A stretch of 64,000 nt of DNA. It comes from Oscillospiraceae bacterium (GTDB taxonomy: Bacteria; Bacillota; Clostridia; Oscillospirales; Oscillospiraceae). A program made the position numbers and the translations under genes. The stretch's first letter is position 1. Each line of letters starts with the position of its first letter. The stretch lies in the NCBI GenBank assembly GCA_017516065.1, contig JAFWDQ010000015.1, forward strand, positions 62,001 through 126,000, read 5' to 3'. Shown piece by piece: positions 8,016 to 15,295 of this stretch. A model generated the notes under the pieces. That model saw only the letters and a list, made by a program, of their open reading frames with translations. It ran no database searches and was not told where the DNA came from.

Positions 8016-8552
8016 TTGAATATTACTGAACGGAGAAAGGAAATATTGAATCTGCTGCAGAATGCCGACGGACCCATTGCGGCGAAGGACCTGGCCGCGC
8101 GGTTCCACGTCAGCCGTCAGGTCATCGTTCAGGACATGGCGGTGATCCGGGCCTCCAACCCCGGCATCATCTCCACCCATCGGGGCTATATCCTGCAGCA
8201 GGAGTCCGACTTCGCCCGGGAATACAAGGTGCGGCACCGGGACGACCAGGCGGCGGAGGAACTGCGCCTGATCGTGGACTGCGGCGGCCGTGTGAAGAAC
8301 GTCAGCATCCACCATCGGGTCTACGGCCGCATCACGGCGGAGCTGGACATCAACTCCCGCCAGGACGTGCAGGAGTTTCTGGAGACCCTCAACGACAGCA
8401 AGTCCATGCTGCTGGGCAACGCCACCTCCGGGTACCACTATCACCTGGTGGAGGCGGCCTCGAAAGAGCGGCTGGACATGATCGAGGATAAATTAAAGCA
8501 GGCCGGATTTCTTGTTCCGCTGCTCCCCTGGGAGCAGATCCGGACCGTATAA
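8016..8552 (+). CDS. niaR: NAD biosynthesis transcriptional repressor NiaR
   Basis: NiaR represses NAD synthesis and niacin-salvage genes with nicotinic acid as co-repressor (known for the Bacillus and Thermotoga proteins). The 178-residue protein has an N-terminal HTH_11-type winged helix (RRKEILNLLQNADGPIAAKDLA, read in two parts, with FHVSRQVIVQDMAVIR as recognition region) and a C-terminal 3H domain with the conserved histidines in VSIHHRVYG and GYHYHLVEA. The start is a TTG at 8016 with ACAGGAG 8 bp upstream. Its place inside the nad operon, together with the operators at 5752 and 5797, predicts negative autoregulation. Confidence 0.92.
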   Translation: MNITERRKEILNLLQNADGPIAAKDLAARFHVSRQVIVQDMAVIRASNPGIISTHRGYILQQESDFAREYKVRHRDDQAAEELRLIVDCGGRVKNVSIHHRVYGRITAELDINSRQDVQEFLETLNDSKSMLLGNATSGYHYHLVEAASKERLDMIEDKLKQAGFLVPLLPWEQIRTV

Positions 8553-8565
8553 GGAGGAAACGACA

Positions 8566-9483
8566 ATGACCATTCGCGAGGTACAGGAGGAGATCCTCCG
8601 GTTAAAGAAGGAAAAGGACTTCTGCATTCTGGCCCACGCCTATCAGGGACAGGAGATCCTTGAGGTCGCCGACTATATGGGCGATTCCTACGGCCTGAGC
8701 GTACAGGCGGCCAAGGCGCCCCATAAAAACGTCCTCATGTGCGGCGTCCGCTTCATGGCGGAGACCTGCAAGGTCCTCAGCCCGGACAAGACGGTCTATC
8801 TGGCCAATCCTCTGGCAGGCTGCCCCATGGCCGACCAGCTGGATCCGGAGTTTCTGGGCGCGCTGAAGGAGCAGTATCCGGACCACGCCGTGGTGGCGTA
8901 TATCAATACCTCGTCTGAGCTGAAGACCGTCTGCGACGTGTGCGTCACGTCCTCCTCGGCAGTGAAGATCTGCAAGGCCCTGGATGCGGACAAGATCCTC
9001 TTCGTACCGGACAAGAATCTGGGCAACTACGTCCAGAAGCAGGTGCCGGAAAAGGAATTCGCCTTTTTCAGCGGCGGCTGTCCCAGACACGCCGTCATGA
9101 GCGCCACGGACGTGGAGAAGGCCAAATCGGCTCACCCCAACGCTCTGTTCCTGGTCCATCCGGAGTGCCGGCCGGAGGTCGTAGCCATGGCTGACTTCGT
9201 GGGCTCCACCACGGCCATCATGAACTACGCAAAAAAGTCCGACGCAAAGGAGTTCATCATCGGCACGGAGAACAGCATCGTGGAGCACCTGCAGTTCGAC
9301 GAGCCGGACAAGCAGTTCTACCCGCTGTCCGTGAACCTGACGTGCATGAACATGAAGACCACCACTCTGATGGACGTCTGTCACGTCCTGCGGGGCACCG
9401 GCGGCGAGGAGATCATACTGCCGGAGGAGGTCATCGCGGGAGCGAAGCGGTGCATCAACCGGATGATCGAGCTGGGCGGCTGA
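8566..9483 (+). CDS. nadA: Quinolinate synthase A
   Basis: NadA condenses iminoaspartate from NadB with dihydroxyacetone phosphate to give quinolinate, using a [4Fe-4S] cluster. The 305-residue protein shows LAHAYQGQEILEVADYMGDS, MCGVRFMAETCKVLSPDK in two neighbouring parts (first cluster cysteine near residue 80), VAYINTSSELK, CVTSSSAV, a FVPDKNLG strand, HPECRPEV (cluster cysteine) and the final CMNMKTTTL cysteine. Length is typical. The ATG at 8566 follows AAGGAGGAAA; an in-frame opening further upstream overlaps niaR and is not used. It is the last gene of the operon; a repeat element and terminator follow. Confidence 0.97.
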   Translation: MTIREVQEEILRLKKEKDFCILAHAYQGQEILEVADYMGDSYGLSVQAAKAPHKNVLMCGVRFMAETCKVLSPDKTVYLANPLAGCPMADQLDPEFLGALKEQYPDHAVVAYINTSSELKTVCDVCVTSSSAVKICKALDADKILFVPDKNLGNYVQKQVPEKEFAFFSGGCPRHAVMSATDVEKAKSAHPNALFLVHPECRPEVVAMADFVGSTTAIMNYAKKSDAKEFIIGTENSIVEHLQFDEPDKQFYPLSVNLTCMNMKTTTLMDVCHVLRGTGGEEIILPEEVIAGAKRCINRMIELGG

Positions 9484-9760
9484 AAAACTCAAATCAAACC
9501 CACTTCGCTTCGGCGGCACAAATTGTATATCATTTGCTTCCGCATGAATGCGAAAGCAAACTCATTTCATTGCGCCGCCTCTCCAAACAAAAACCGCTTC
9601 GCTGGGTTTTTGTTTGGGAAAGGAGATGCAGCGGAGTGATATCGCTTTCCCGTCGGCGGGGAAGCGAGGGATTCAGAGCTTGCATCGACGTGATACATGC
9701 TCCCGGAAAAAACAGATTTCAATCCTATTCCGCGCCTGCGGGCGCGGAACTCTGCGAGGC
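9484..9760. repeat. Intergenic hairpin-rich repeat element (REP/MITE-like)
   Basis: This 277-bp stretch between nadA and the shared terminator holds at least three clear inverted repeats. They are 9533-9560 (13-bp arms, one mismatch), 9583-9617 (perfect 13-bp arms, CCAAACAAAAACC type, loop GCTTCGCTG) and 9728-9749 (perfect 9-bp arms, TTCCGCGCC type). It opens with CAAATCAAACC, and the same motif type recurs in the hairpin at 17858. Base use is more AT-rich than the genes. An open frame across it (9548-10042) looks non-coding because it runs through the hairpins, the terminator and into pnuC antisense. No gene is supported here. Confidence 0.65.
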
Positions 9761-9775
9761 TTTGTCTACAGTCTG

Positions 9776-9818
9776 AAACAGCCGGTCCATTCTTCGGAAT
9801 GGACCGGCTGTTTTTGTC
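9776..9818. terminator. Bidirectional intrinsic terminator (nadA / pnuC)
   Basis: A perfect 17-bp stem (9776-9792 with 9797-9813) with a stable TTCG loop is followed by a T run on the plus strand; AAAC precedes the stem for the minus strand. It separates convergent nadA and pnuC. Confidence 0.95.
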
Positions 9819-9826
9819 GTTTCAGA

Positions 9827-10531
9827 TCACTGTGTGGGCAGCGCGTCTTCCGTCTGCCGTTTTTTTATGCGCTTCCAGTTGAAAAAAGCATAGGAGTCAT
9901 TGAACAGGAACATGAGGAAACAGAAGATCATGGGCAGATAGCCGATATCCGTGACGGCTGCCAGGATCCACAGTACGATCAGCACGATATCGTTGGCCGC
10001 GTAGGCCGCCGCATAGTGGGGGTCGCGCAGAAGGGTCAGTGAACTGGCAAGGAAGCTGGTGGCGACCGAAATGGTGCTGAAAGTCAGATTGGCCGTGTGC
10101 AGCGCTCTCAGGATAAAATAGAACGCGACGGTGACCGCGGCGGTCAGGAGCAGGGCGAGACAGAGCTGTTTTTTCGTGGCCCGGCTGACGGAGACCTCCG
10201 CCGTATCGGCATAGGGATGCCGGGACCAGGCGACGATGGAGGCGATGGCCATGGGCGCGGACATGCACAGATAGGTGATCATCTCGCCGTAGTAGCGGAA
10301 CAGGAAGGAGATCACGCCGTAAAATACGGCGAAGATCACGATCAGGACCTGGCCGACCACGTAGCCCTTGGCGATGAAGATCAAGGCTGTGACGCCGATG
10401 AGAGACGCGGCCAGGGACAGATAGCTGGGGGTCGGCGTCAGCAGGAAGGAGACGGTGACGACGATGAGGGAACAGATCCAGAGCGTCCGCTCAAAGCGGG
10501 ACAGACTCCGCAGCAGCTGGCGTACGTTCAC
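9827..10531 (-). CDS. pnuC: PnuC-family nicotinamide riboside / NMN transporter
   Basis: PnuC proteins take up nicotinamide riboside or related precursors by facilitated diffusion coupled to later phosphorylation. The 234-residue protein has about seven hydrophobic segments and the family C-terminal pattern: ILAAVTDIGYLPMIFCF, then NDSYAFFNWKRI, where the Asn and Trp-Lys-Arg region is typical. The start is a GTG at 10531, chosen because GGAGGT sits 6 bp upstream; the frame stays open further but without a ribosome site. A consensus promoter lies at 10650-10677, giving a leader of about 110 nt. Its position next to the nad operon supports a salvage role. No NiaR-like palindrome is seen at this promoter. 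Confidence 0.88.
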   Translation of the reverse strand: MNVRQLLRSLSRFERTLWICSLIVVTVSFLLTPTPSYLSLAASLIGVTALIFIAKGYVVGQVLIVIFAVFYGVISFLFRYYGEMITYLCMSAPMAIASIVAWSRHPYADTAEVSVSRATKKQLCLALLLTAAVTVAFYFILRALHTANLTFSTISVATSFLASSLTLLRDPHYAAAYAANDIVLIVLWILAAVTDIGYLPMIFCFLMFLFNDSYAFFNWKRIKKRQTEDALPTQ

Positions 10532-10649
10532 GGTCAGACCTCCTTGCTTTCCGGCGCAGACAAAGAAAAGCATCTGCACAGCGCGTCTTTCGGGATCTGA
10601 CGACGTGCCGACAAATGCATTTCTGCCCGGCGGCTGATATAACGAAATC

Positions 10650-10677
10650 ATTATAGCATGCGCCGTCGGGTTGTCAA
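10650..10677 (-). promoter_or_regulatory. Promoter for pnuC
   Basis: On the minus strand TTGACA (10677-10672) and TATAAT (10655-10650) are 16 bp apart. The transcript would carry a leader of about 110 nt before the GTG start. Confidence 0.82.
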
Positions 10678-10691
10678 GTTTTTCGGGGCGT

Positions 10692-11594
10692 TCAGACCAC
10701 CGTCACATAGGTCCCGTCGCTGGTGACGGTGACGGTGCCCAGCTGATCTGTCCGCAGGACCACGGCTCCGGCGTCCCGGAGTCGGGAGAGCAGTTCCTCG
10801 CCGGGGTGCCCGTATGGGTTGCCGGCGCCCACGGAGATGACGGCGTAGGTGGGCATCAGGGCCCGGAGGAAGGGGTAGCAGGTGGAGTAATCGCTGCCGT
10901 GGTGGCCCACCTTCAGCACGTCCACGTGCTGGAGATCGAAGCTGTCCAGCACTGTCAGCTCCATGGTCCGCTCCATGTCCCCGGTGAAGAGGAAGTTCGT
11001 CTCTCCGCAGTTGACCAGCATGACCAGAGAGCTGTCGTTGAGATCCGTATAGTCCACACCCCATTCGCCGATGGGCGCCAGCACCGTCACATCGCAGGCG
11101 CCGAAGGAGAATGTGTCCCCGGGGCCGGGCCGGGTGACAGTTACGCCGGCGCGCTCCGCCGCCGACAGGACGTTTTCATAGCTTTTTGTGTCCCCCGGCG
11201 CCGGAGAGAGCAGCAGCCGCTCCGTGGGGACGGTCAGCAGCACCTCGTCCAGAGCGCCGATATGGTCCTCGTGGGCGTGGGTCCCCACGGCACAGGAGAG
11301 GGAATCCACCCCGTGCTGTGCCAGAAAGGTGAGGACATAGCCCTGGTCGTCATTGTTGCCGGCGTCGATGAGCATGGCCTCGCCGTCGGAGACCAGCAGG
11401 GCCGCGTCCGCCTGCCCCACGTCCAGATAATAGACAGTCAGGGCCGCCGGGGGCGTCCCGCCGCCGTCAGCAGAGGGGCCGGTCATCTGGAGCGTACCGT
11501 CCTCCTGCATGGCGATACCCAGCGCCGCCGCTGCGCAGAAGGCCAGGGAGGAGAAGAGCAGGAGCAAATAGCGCAGGTCAAGCCGTCTGGTCAT
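10692..11594 (-). CDS. Membrane-anchored metallo-beta-lactamase-fold hydrolase (ComEC C-domain type)
   Basis: This 300-residue protein has an N-terminal membrane helix (LRYLLLLFSSLAFCAAAALG) and a metallo-beta-lactamase domain. It opens with YYLDVGQADAALLV and MLIDAGNN, then carries the metal motif GTHAHEDHIGAL, LFTGDME and KVGHHGSDYS. This order matches the C-terminal domain of the competence protein ComEC and its stand-alone relatives, not beta-lactamase itself. The catalytic domain is expected outside the membrane; for ComEC a nuclease role is proposed, and here it is inference. It is the last gene of the run that starts at zapA and lies 12 bp after the PBP gene. No terminator hairpin is obvious before the pnuC promoter. 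Confidence 0.85.
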   Translation of the reverse strand: MTRRLDLRYLLLLFSSLAFCAAAALGIAMQEDGTLQMTGPSADGGGTPPAALTVYYLDVGQADAALLVSDGEAMLIDAGNNDDQGYVLTFLAQHGVDSLSCAVGTHAHEDHIGALDEVLLTVPTERLLLSPAPGDTKSYENVLSAAERAGVTVTRPGPGDTFSFGACDVTVLAPIGEWGVDYTDLNDSSLVMLVNCGETNFLFTGDMERTMELTVLDSFDLQHVDVLKVGHHGSDYSTCYPFLRALMPTYAVISVGAGNPYGHPGEELLSRLRDAGAVVLRTDQLGTVTVTSDGTYVTVV

Positions 11595-11606
11595 GGGGAA
11601 CCCTCC

Positions 11607-13331
11607 TCAGTTTTCTGTGTAGTCTCGGAAATAGCAGTCCAGTATGGCCCGGGCCGCCCCTGCCAGGGAGGCGCCGCCGCCGCCCTTTTCCACCACGATG
11701 GCCACGGCGATCTCCGGCGCGTCACTGGGGGCGAAGCAGATAAAGACGGCGTTGCTGTCCCGGTTTCCGGACACCTGTGCCGAGCCGGTCTTGGCGGCCA
11801 CGGGGACGGGGAAGTCCCGAAAATAGGCGTATGCCGTCCCGCCGGGCGCCGTGACGCCCTGCATCCCGTCCCGGACGGCGGCCAGGGTCTCCGGGGCGAG
11901 GGACAGATCCCCCGTGAGGACGGGGGAGAAGACGGAGACGGTCTCGGAGCCGTCATAGGAGAGGACCGCCCGCAGCAGGTGGGCCTGATACCGCCGCCCG
12001 CCTCCGGCCAGCGTGGCCGTATAGCAGGCCAGCTGCAGGGGCGTGAACTGGTGATCTGACTGGCCGATGGCCGCGGCCAGGGTGCTGCCCCCGAACCACG
12101 TCTTGCCCAGCCGGGCCGAGAGCGCCGGCCCCGCCACGGCCCCGGCGGCCTCCGGCAGCTCCGCGCCGGTGGGCTGCCCCAGACCGAACTGCCCTGCGTA
12201 GTAGTCCAGCAGCTCAATGCCCAGATGATAGCCCAGGGTGTAGAAAAACACGTTGCAGGAGACCGTGAGGGCCTCCGACACGTTCAGCAGTCCGTGCGTG
12301 GTCCGGGACTGCCGGTACAGCCAGCAGGCGGGCTGATAGTCCCGGTAAGCGGTAAAGACGCCGGTGTCCCGGATCCGGGTGTCCGGGGTAATGACGCCCT
12401 CCTCCAGCGCGGCCACGGCGGTGACCGGCTTGAAGGTGGAGCCGGGGGCGTAGAGCCCCTGGAACGCCCGGTGAAAGAGGGGATGCAGGGGGTCTGCCGC
12501 CAGCGTCTCATAATCTGCGGCAAACCGTGACAGGTCGTAGGAAGGCCAGGAGGCGGCGGCCAGAATATCCCCGGTGCCCACCTCGATCACCACGGCGGCG
12601 CCGCCCCCGGCGCCGGGCGCGGCAGCGATAAAGTCCGCCAGAGCCGCTTCCGCGGCCTCCTGCAGGGGCAGATCGATGGTCAGCGCCACGGTGCTTCCCG
12701 GCACCGGTGGGGAGAGGATACGGGCCACAGATCCGTCGGCATTCACCAGCTCCGCTCCGGGGATGCCGCGGAGCACGGACTCAAAGGCCAGCTCCGCACC
12801 GTCCTTGCCCACGCGCTCGCTGAAGGCGTAGCCCCGGGCCCGATAGTCCGGCCACTCCTCGCCGCTGACGGGGCCCACCCGGCCCAGCAGATGGGCGGCG
12901 CAGGCGGTATGGTACTGCCGCACCGTCTCCGTTGTGAGGGAGACCCCCGGCAGGTCCAGCTCCCGAAGGGCGGCGATAAGGTCCGTGTCCACGTCCCGGG
13001 CAAAGACGCGGCTGTTTTCCGTGTAAGTCACACCCCTGGCCCGGCAAAGATTGGTCAGCGTCAGCAGAGCCTCCTCCGTTGCGACGTCCTCATCCACCAC
13101 GATATTGCTGCACAGCCGGTCGGAGACCAGCACGGTGCCGTTCCGGTCCACGATCCGTCCCCGGGCGGCGGCCAGAGAGACAATGGTGCTCCCGGCCATG
13201 GCGCTGCGTGCCCGGTACTCCGGGCCGTGTACCACCTGCAGCTCCCACAGACTGTGGAAGAAGACGCTGCACATGGCGGCGGTCAGCACCAGCAGGACCC
13301 CGGTGCGGAGGAAAAAGCGCCGCCGGTTCAT
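11607..13331 (-). CDS. Penicillin-binding protein, class B transpeptidase (PBP2/MrdA-like)
   Basis: This is a class B PBP that cross-links peptidoglycan. A single N-terminal anchor (about residues 8-28) is followed by the dimerization region with ARGRIVDRNGTVL (the RGxxxDRNG signature). The transpeptidase domain has S298TFK (SxxK, catalytic Ser), S358CN (SxN) and K514TG. The length of 574 residues is short for elongation PBPs, which are usually over 600. The start overlaps the mreC stop by 4 bp (ATGA), so PBP and MreC are translated together. This supports an elongasome role rather than a FtsI role. MreD, which normally sits between these two genes, is absent. Confidence 0.92.
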   Translation of the reverse strand: MNRRRFFLRTGVLLVLTAAMCSVFFHSLWELQVVHGPEYRARSAMAGSTIVSLAAARGRIVDRNGTVLVSDRLCSNIVVDEDVATEEALLTLTNLCRARGVTYTENSRVFARDVDTDLIAALRELDLPGVSLTTETVRQYHTACAAHLLGRVGPVSGEEWPDYRARGYAFSERVGKDGAELAFESVLRGIPGAELVNADGSVARILSPPVPGSTVALTIDLPLQEAAEAALADFIAAAPGAGGGAAVVIEVGTGDILAAASWPSYDLSRFAADYETLAADPLHPLFHRAFQGLYAPGSTFKPVTAVAALEEGVITPDTRIRDTGVFTAYRDYQPACWLYRQSRTTHGLLNVSEALTVSCNVFFYTLGYHLGIELLDYYAGQFGLGQPTGAELPEAAGAVAGPALSARLGKTWFGGSTLAAAIGQSDHQFTPLQLACYTATLAGGGRRYQAHLLRAVLSYDGSETVSVFSPVLTGDLSLAPETLAAVRDGMQGVTAPGGTAYAYFRDFPVPVAAKTGSAQVSGNRDSNAVFICFAPSDAPEIAVAIVVEKGGGGASLAGAARAILDCYFRDYTEN

Positions 13332-14149
13332 TCAGCCGTCCTCTCAAAGCCGGTGACCACGTACAGGTGAGCGCTTCGCCCCGGTACCGCCGCCGGCTCG
13401 ATGACGGCAGTGTATGTCAGTCCGGCGGCGTCGAGAGAGACCTCCCGTACCGTGCCGACAGTGAGACCGGCGGGATAGAGGCCGCTGCTCCCGGCGGTGA
13501 CCACGCGGTCCCCGGGAAGCAGAGCGCCCTCGGAAAAGCCGGTGGCTTTCAGAAGCCCCTCCCGGGACAGGTCAGGATCCCCCTCCACCAGACACAGAGC
13601 GTCGGTCCGGAGTCCCGCGCCGCCCAGAGCCAGCCGGGGATCGGTGACGGCCCGGGCCAGGGCCCAGCAGTCGCCAGTCTCCCACAGGATCCCCGCCAGA
13701 GCGCCGTCGGCGGTGACGACACAGGCTTTCTCCGCCAGCGGTTCCCGGGCGGACAGGAGCAGCGCCCGGCGCCAGGGATCACCGTCCACGGAGAGGACGG
13801 CGACAGGGGAGAGGACCAGAGCGGGCCGTGTGTCCCGAAAATCCAGCAGCGCCCGCAGACGGTCATTTTCCCGCGCTGTCGCAGAGGCGTCCCGGAGAAG
13901 CAGGCGATACCGGGCCGTTTCCCACCGCAGAAGGGAGAGCTCCGCGTCCGCCCTGCCGTCACGGCCCGGAGAGCGGCAGTACCGGGCGACAGTCTGGACC
14001 TCCTGCTGCAGCAGGAGCGCGCCCCGCCCGGCAACGTCCCGCACCGGATCCAGCCAGCCGGTCAGGGATGCGCCCCACAGCAGCAGGGCCAGCACCGCCG
14101 CCGCCGTCAGCGTCCAGAGCCCTCTGAACGCCGACCGTCTTCCTGTCAT
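13328..14149 (-). CDS. mreC: Rod shape-determining protein MreC
   Basis: MreC is a bitopic scaffold of the rod elongation complex that binds and activates the elongation PBP. The 273-residue protein has an N-terminal membrane helix (LWTLTAAAVLALLLWGASL), a short coiled region rich in Arg/Glu/Leu (ENDRLRALLDFRD closes it) and two beta domains with the family patterns (VLSVDGDPWRRALLL, GDRVVTAGSSGLYPAGL and VGTVREVSLDAAG). The coil is shorter than in Bacillus. It starts 45 bp after maf and overlaps the PBP gene. Neither mreB nor mreD is present in this run. Confidence 0.92.
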   Translation of the reverse strand: MTGRRSAFRGLWTLTAAAVLALLLWGASLTGWLDPVRDVAGRGALLLQQEVQTVARYCRSPGRDGRADAELSLLRWETARYRLLLRDASATARENDRLRALLDFRDTRPALVLSPVAVLSVDGDPWRRALLLSAREPLAEKACVVTADGALAGILWETGDCWALARAVTDPRLALGGAGLRTDALCLVEGDPDLSREGLLKATGFSEGALLPGDRVVTAGSSGLYPAGLTVGTVREVSLDAAGLTYTAVIEPAAVPGRSAHLYVVTGFERTAE

Positions 14150-14194
14150 GGCGCATCCTCCCCCTGTACCGTTCTGGTACTATCCTGCCCGATT

Positions 14195-14779
14195 TTATGT
14201 CGGTTCAGACAGAGGATAGACCCCGAATTCCGGGAGCATCTGCCCGAGACGGCAGACCGGCAGGCCCATAACAGTGAAAAAGTCCCCGTAGATGGCCTCC
14301 ACCAGCACGCTGCCCCGGCCCTGGATGCCGTAGGCGCCGGCCTTGTCCATGGGTTCCCCGGTGGCGATATAGGCCCGGATCTCGCCGTCGGTGAGGGTGC
14401 GGAACCGGACGTCGGTGTGCTCGCAGGCGGTCCGCAGGAGCCCGTCCCGATACAGGGCCAGACCCGTATACACCGTATGGACCCGGCCGGCCAGCCGCCG
14501 CAGCATGGAGAAGGCCTCCGCCTCATCCCGGGGCTTGCCCAACAGCTTTCCGTCCAGCTCCACCATGGTGTCCGAGGCGATGAGCAGGGCCCCGGGCTCC
14601 GCCAGCTCCGCCGCGGCCTTTGCCTTTTCCACCGACAGACAGATCACCAGTTCCGCGGGAGAGAGCCCCGGGGGAGCGACCTCCGGGGTATCGGGGACCA
14701 GGATGTCGAAGGGGCCGATCCCCATCTGAAGCAAAAGCTCCCGCCGCCGGGGGGAGCGGGAGGCCAGTATGATGCGCAT
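14195..14779 (-). CDS. maf: Maf family nucleotide pyrophosphatase
   Basis: Maf proteins hydrolyse non-canonical or free nucleoside triphosphates (dTTP/UTP or modified forms) to monophosphates. The family signature ILASRSPRRRELL is at the N terminus, followed by PTPEVAPPG-like DTPEVAPPG, EKAKAAAELA, LIASDTMVELDGKLLGKP (metal site) and GAYGIQGRGSVLVEAIYGD. Two ATGs are possible. The one at 14779 (about 194 residues) is preferred because AAAGGA is 9 bp away; the one at 14785 has only 3 bp spacing. It follows dut in the same direction but behind a hairpin, and precedes mreC; maf-mreC linkage is common in bacteria. Confidence 0.93.
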   Translation of the reverse strand: MRIILASRSPRRRELLLQMGIGPFDILVPDTPEVAPPGLSPAELVICLSVEKAKAAAELAEPGALLIASDTMVELDGKLLGKPRDEAEAFSMLRRLAGRVHTVYTGLALYRDGLLRTACEHTDVRFRTLTDGEIRAYIATGEPMDKAGAYGIQGRGSVLVEAIYGDFFTVMGLPVCRLGQMLPEFGVYPLSEPT

Positions 14780-14805
14780 ATCCATCGATCCTTTCGTGAG
14801 ACCAA

Positions 14806-14837
14806 CGCAAAAAACGCCGGCGGGATGCGCGGCGTTT
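14806..14837 (-). terminator. Intrinsic terminator or attenuator between dut and maf
   Basis: Read on the minus strand, AAACGCC (14837-14831) pairs with GGCGTTT (14818-14812), followed by TTTTGC. The stem is short with inner GC pairs, so partial read-through into maf is likely. Confidence 0.65.
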
Positions 14838-14844
14838 GAGCGTG

Positions 14845-15294
14845 TTATTGTTTTCCTGTGGAGCCGAAGCCGCCGGCGCCCCGGGCGGTGTCCGAAAGGG
14901 ACTCTGTCACCTGAAGCGTCGCCTGCTCCACCGGCAGAACGGCCATCTGGGCGATGCGGTCGCCGGGCTGAACGGTATAGGGGCGCCGGGAGAGATTGCG
15001 CAGAGCCACGCACACCTCGCCCCGGTAGTCGCTGTCGATGACGCCCACGCCGTTGGACAGGCAGATCCCCTCCCGGGAGGCCAGCCCGCTGCGGGCAAAG
15101 AGAAAGGCGGCAAAGCCATCCGGCAGTTCCAGAATGAACCCCGTGGGGATCAATGCCGACTCTCCCGGAGACAGAGTCACGGGCCCCGTGATGCAGGCCC
15201 GCACGTCCATGGCCGCCGCGCCGGCGGTGGCGTAGTCCGGCAGTGGCACCTCCGTTCCCAGCAGCGGCGACACCGGCTGCAGCTTTACGAGCAT
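14845..15294 (-). CDS. dut: Deoxyuridine 5'-triphosphate nucleotidohydrolase (dUTPase)
   Basis: Dut cleaves dUTP to dUMP and pyrophosphate, keeping uracil out of DNA and feeding dTMP synthesis. All five trimeric dUTPase motifs are visible in the 149 residues: AAAMDVRA (I, catalytic Asp), LFARSGLASREG (II), VGVIDSDYRGEV (III), GDRIAQMAVLP (IV) and a Gly-rich C-terminal arm ARGAGGFGSTGK (V). The start at 15294 has GGAGGTGGAG just upstream. It begins 2 bp before the stop of the U32 gene on the same strand, so the two are tightly linked. Together with maf it forms a nucleotide-pool cleaning pair within a cell-envelope run. Confidence 0.96.
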   Translation of the reverse strand: MLVKLQPVSPLLGTEVPLPDYATAGAAAMDVRACITGPVTLSPGESALIPTGFILELPDGFAAFLFARSGLASREGICLSNGVGVIDSDYRGEVCVALRNLSRRPYTVQPGDRIAQMAVLPVEQATLQVTESLSDTARGAGGFGSTGKQ

Positions 15295-15295
15295 C

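Noticed and set aside
9548..10042. Open frame of 164 codons across the repeat element
   Set aside because: It runs through hairpins, a terminator and antisense pnuC. It looks like a typical false gene call in a repeat.
10532..10649. Possible riboswitch or NiaR site in the pnuC leader
   Set aside because: The leader is ~110 nt, but no NAD riboswitch features and no TCTTGACA/TGTCAAGA palindrome were seen; only a chance half-match in the -35 box.
14780..15013. Long N-terminal extension of Maf
   Set aside because: The extension overlaps dut and a terminator; the Maf signature starts right at the ATG at 14779.
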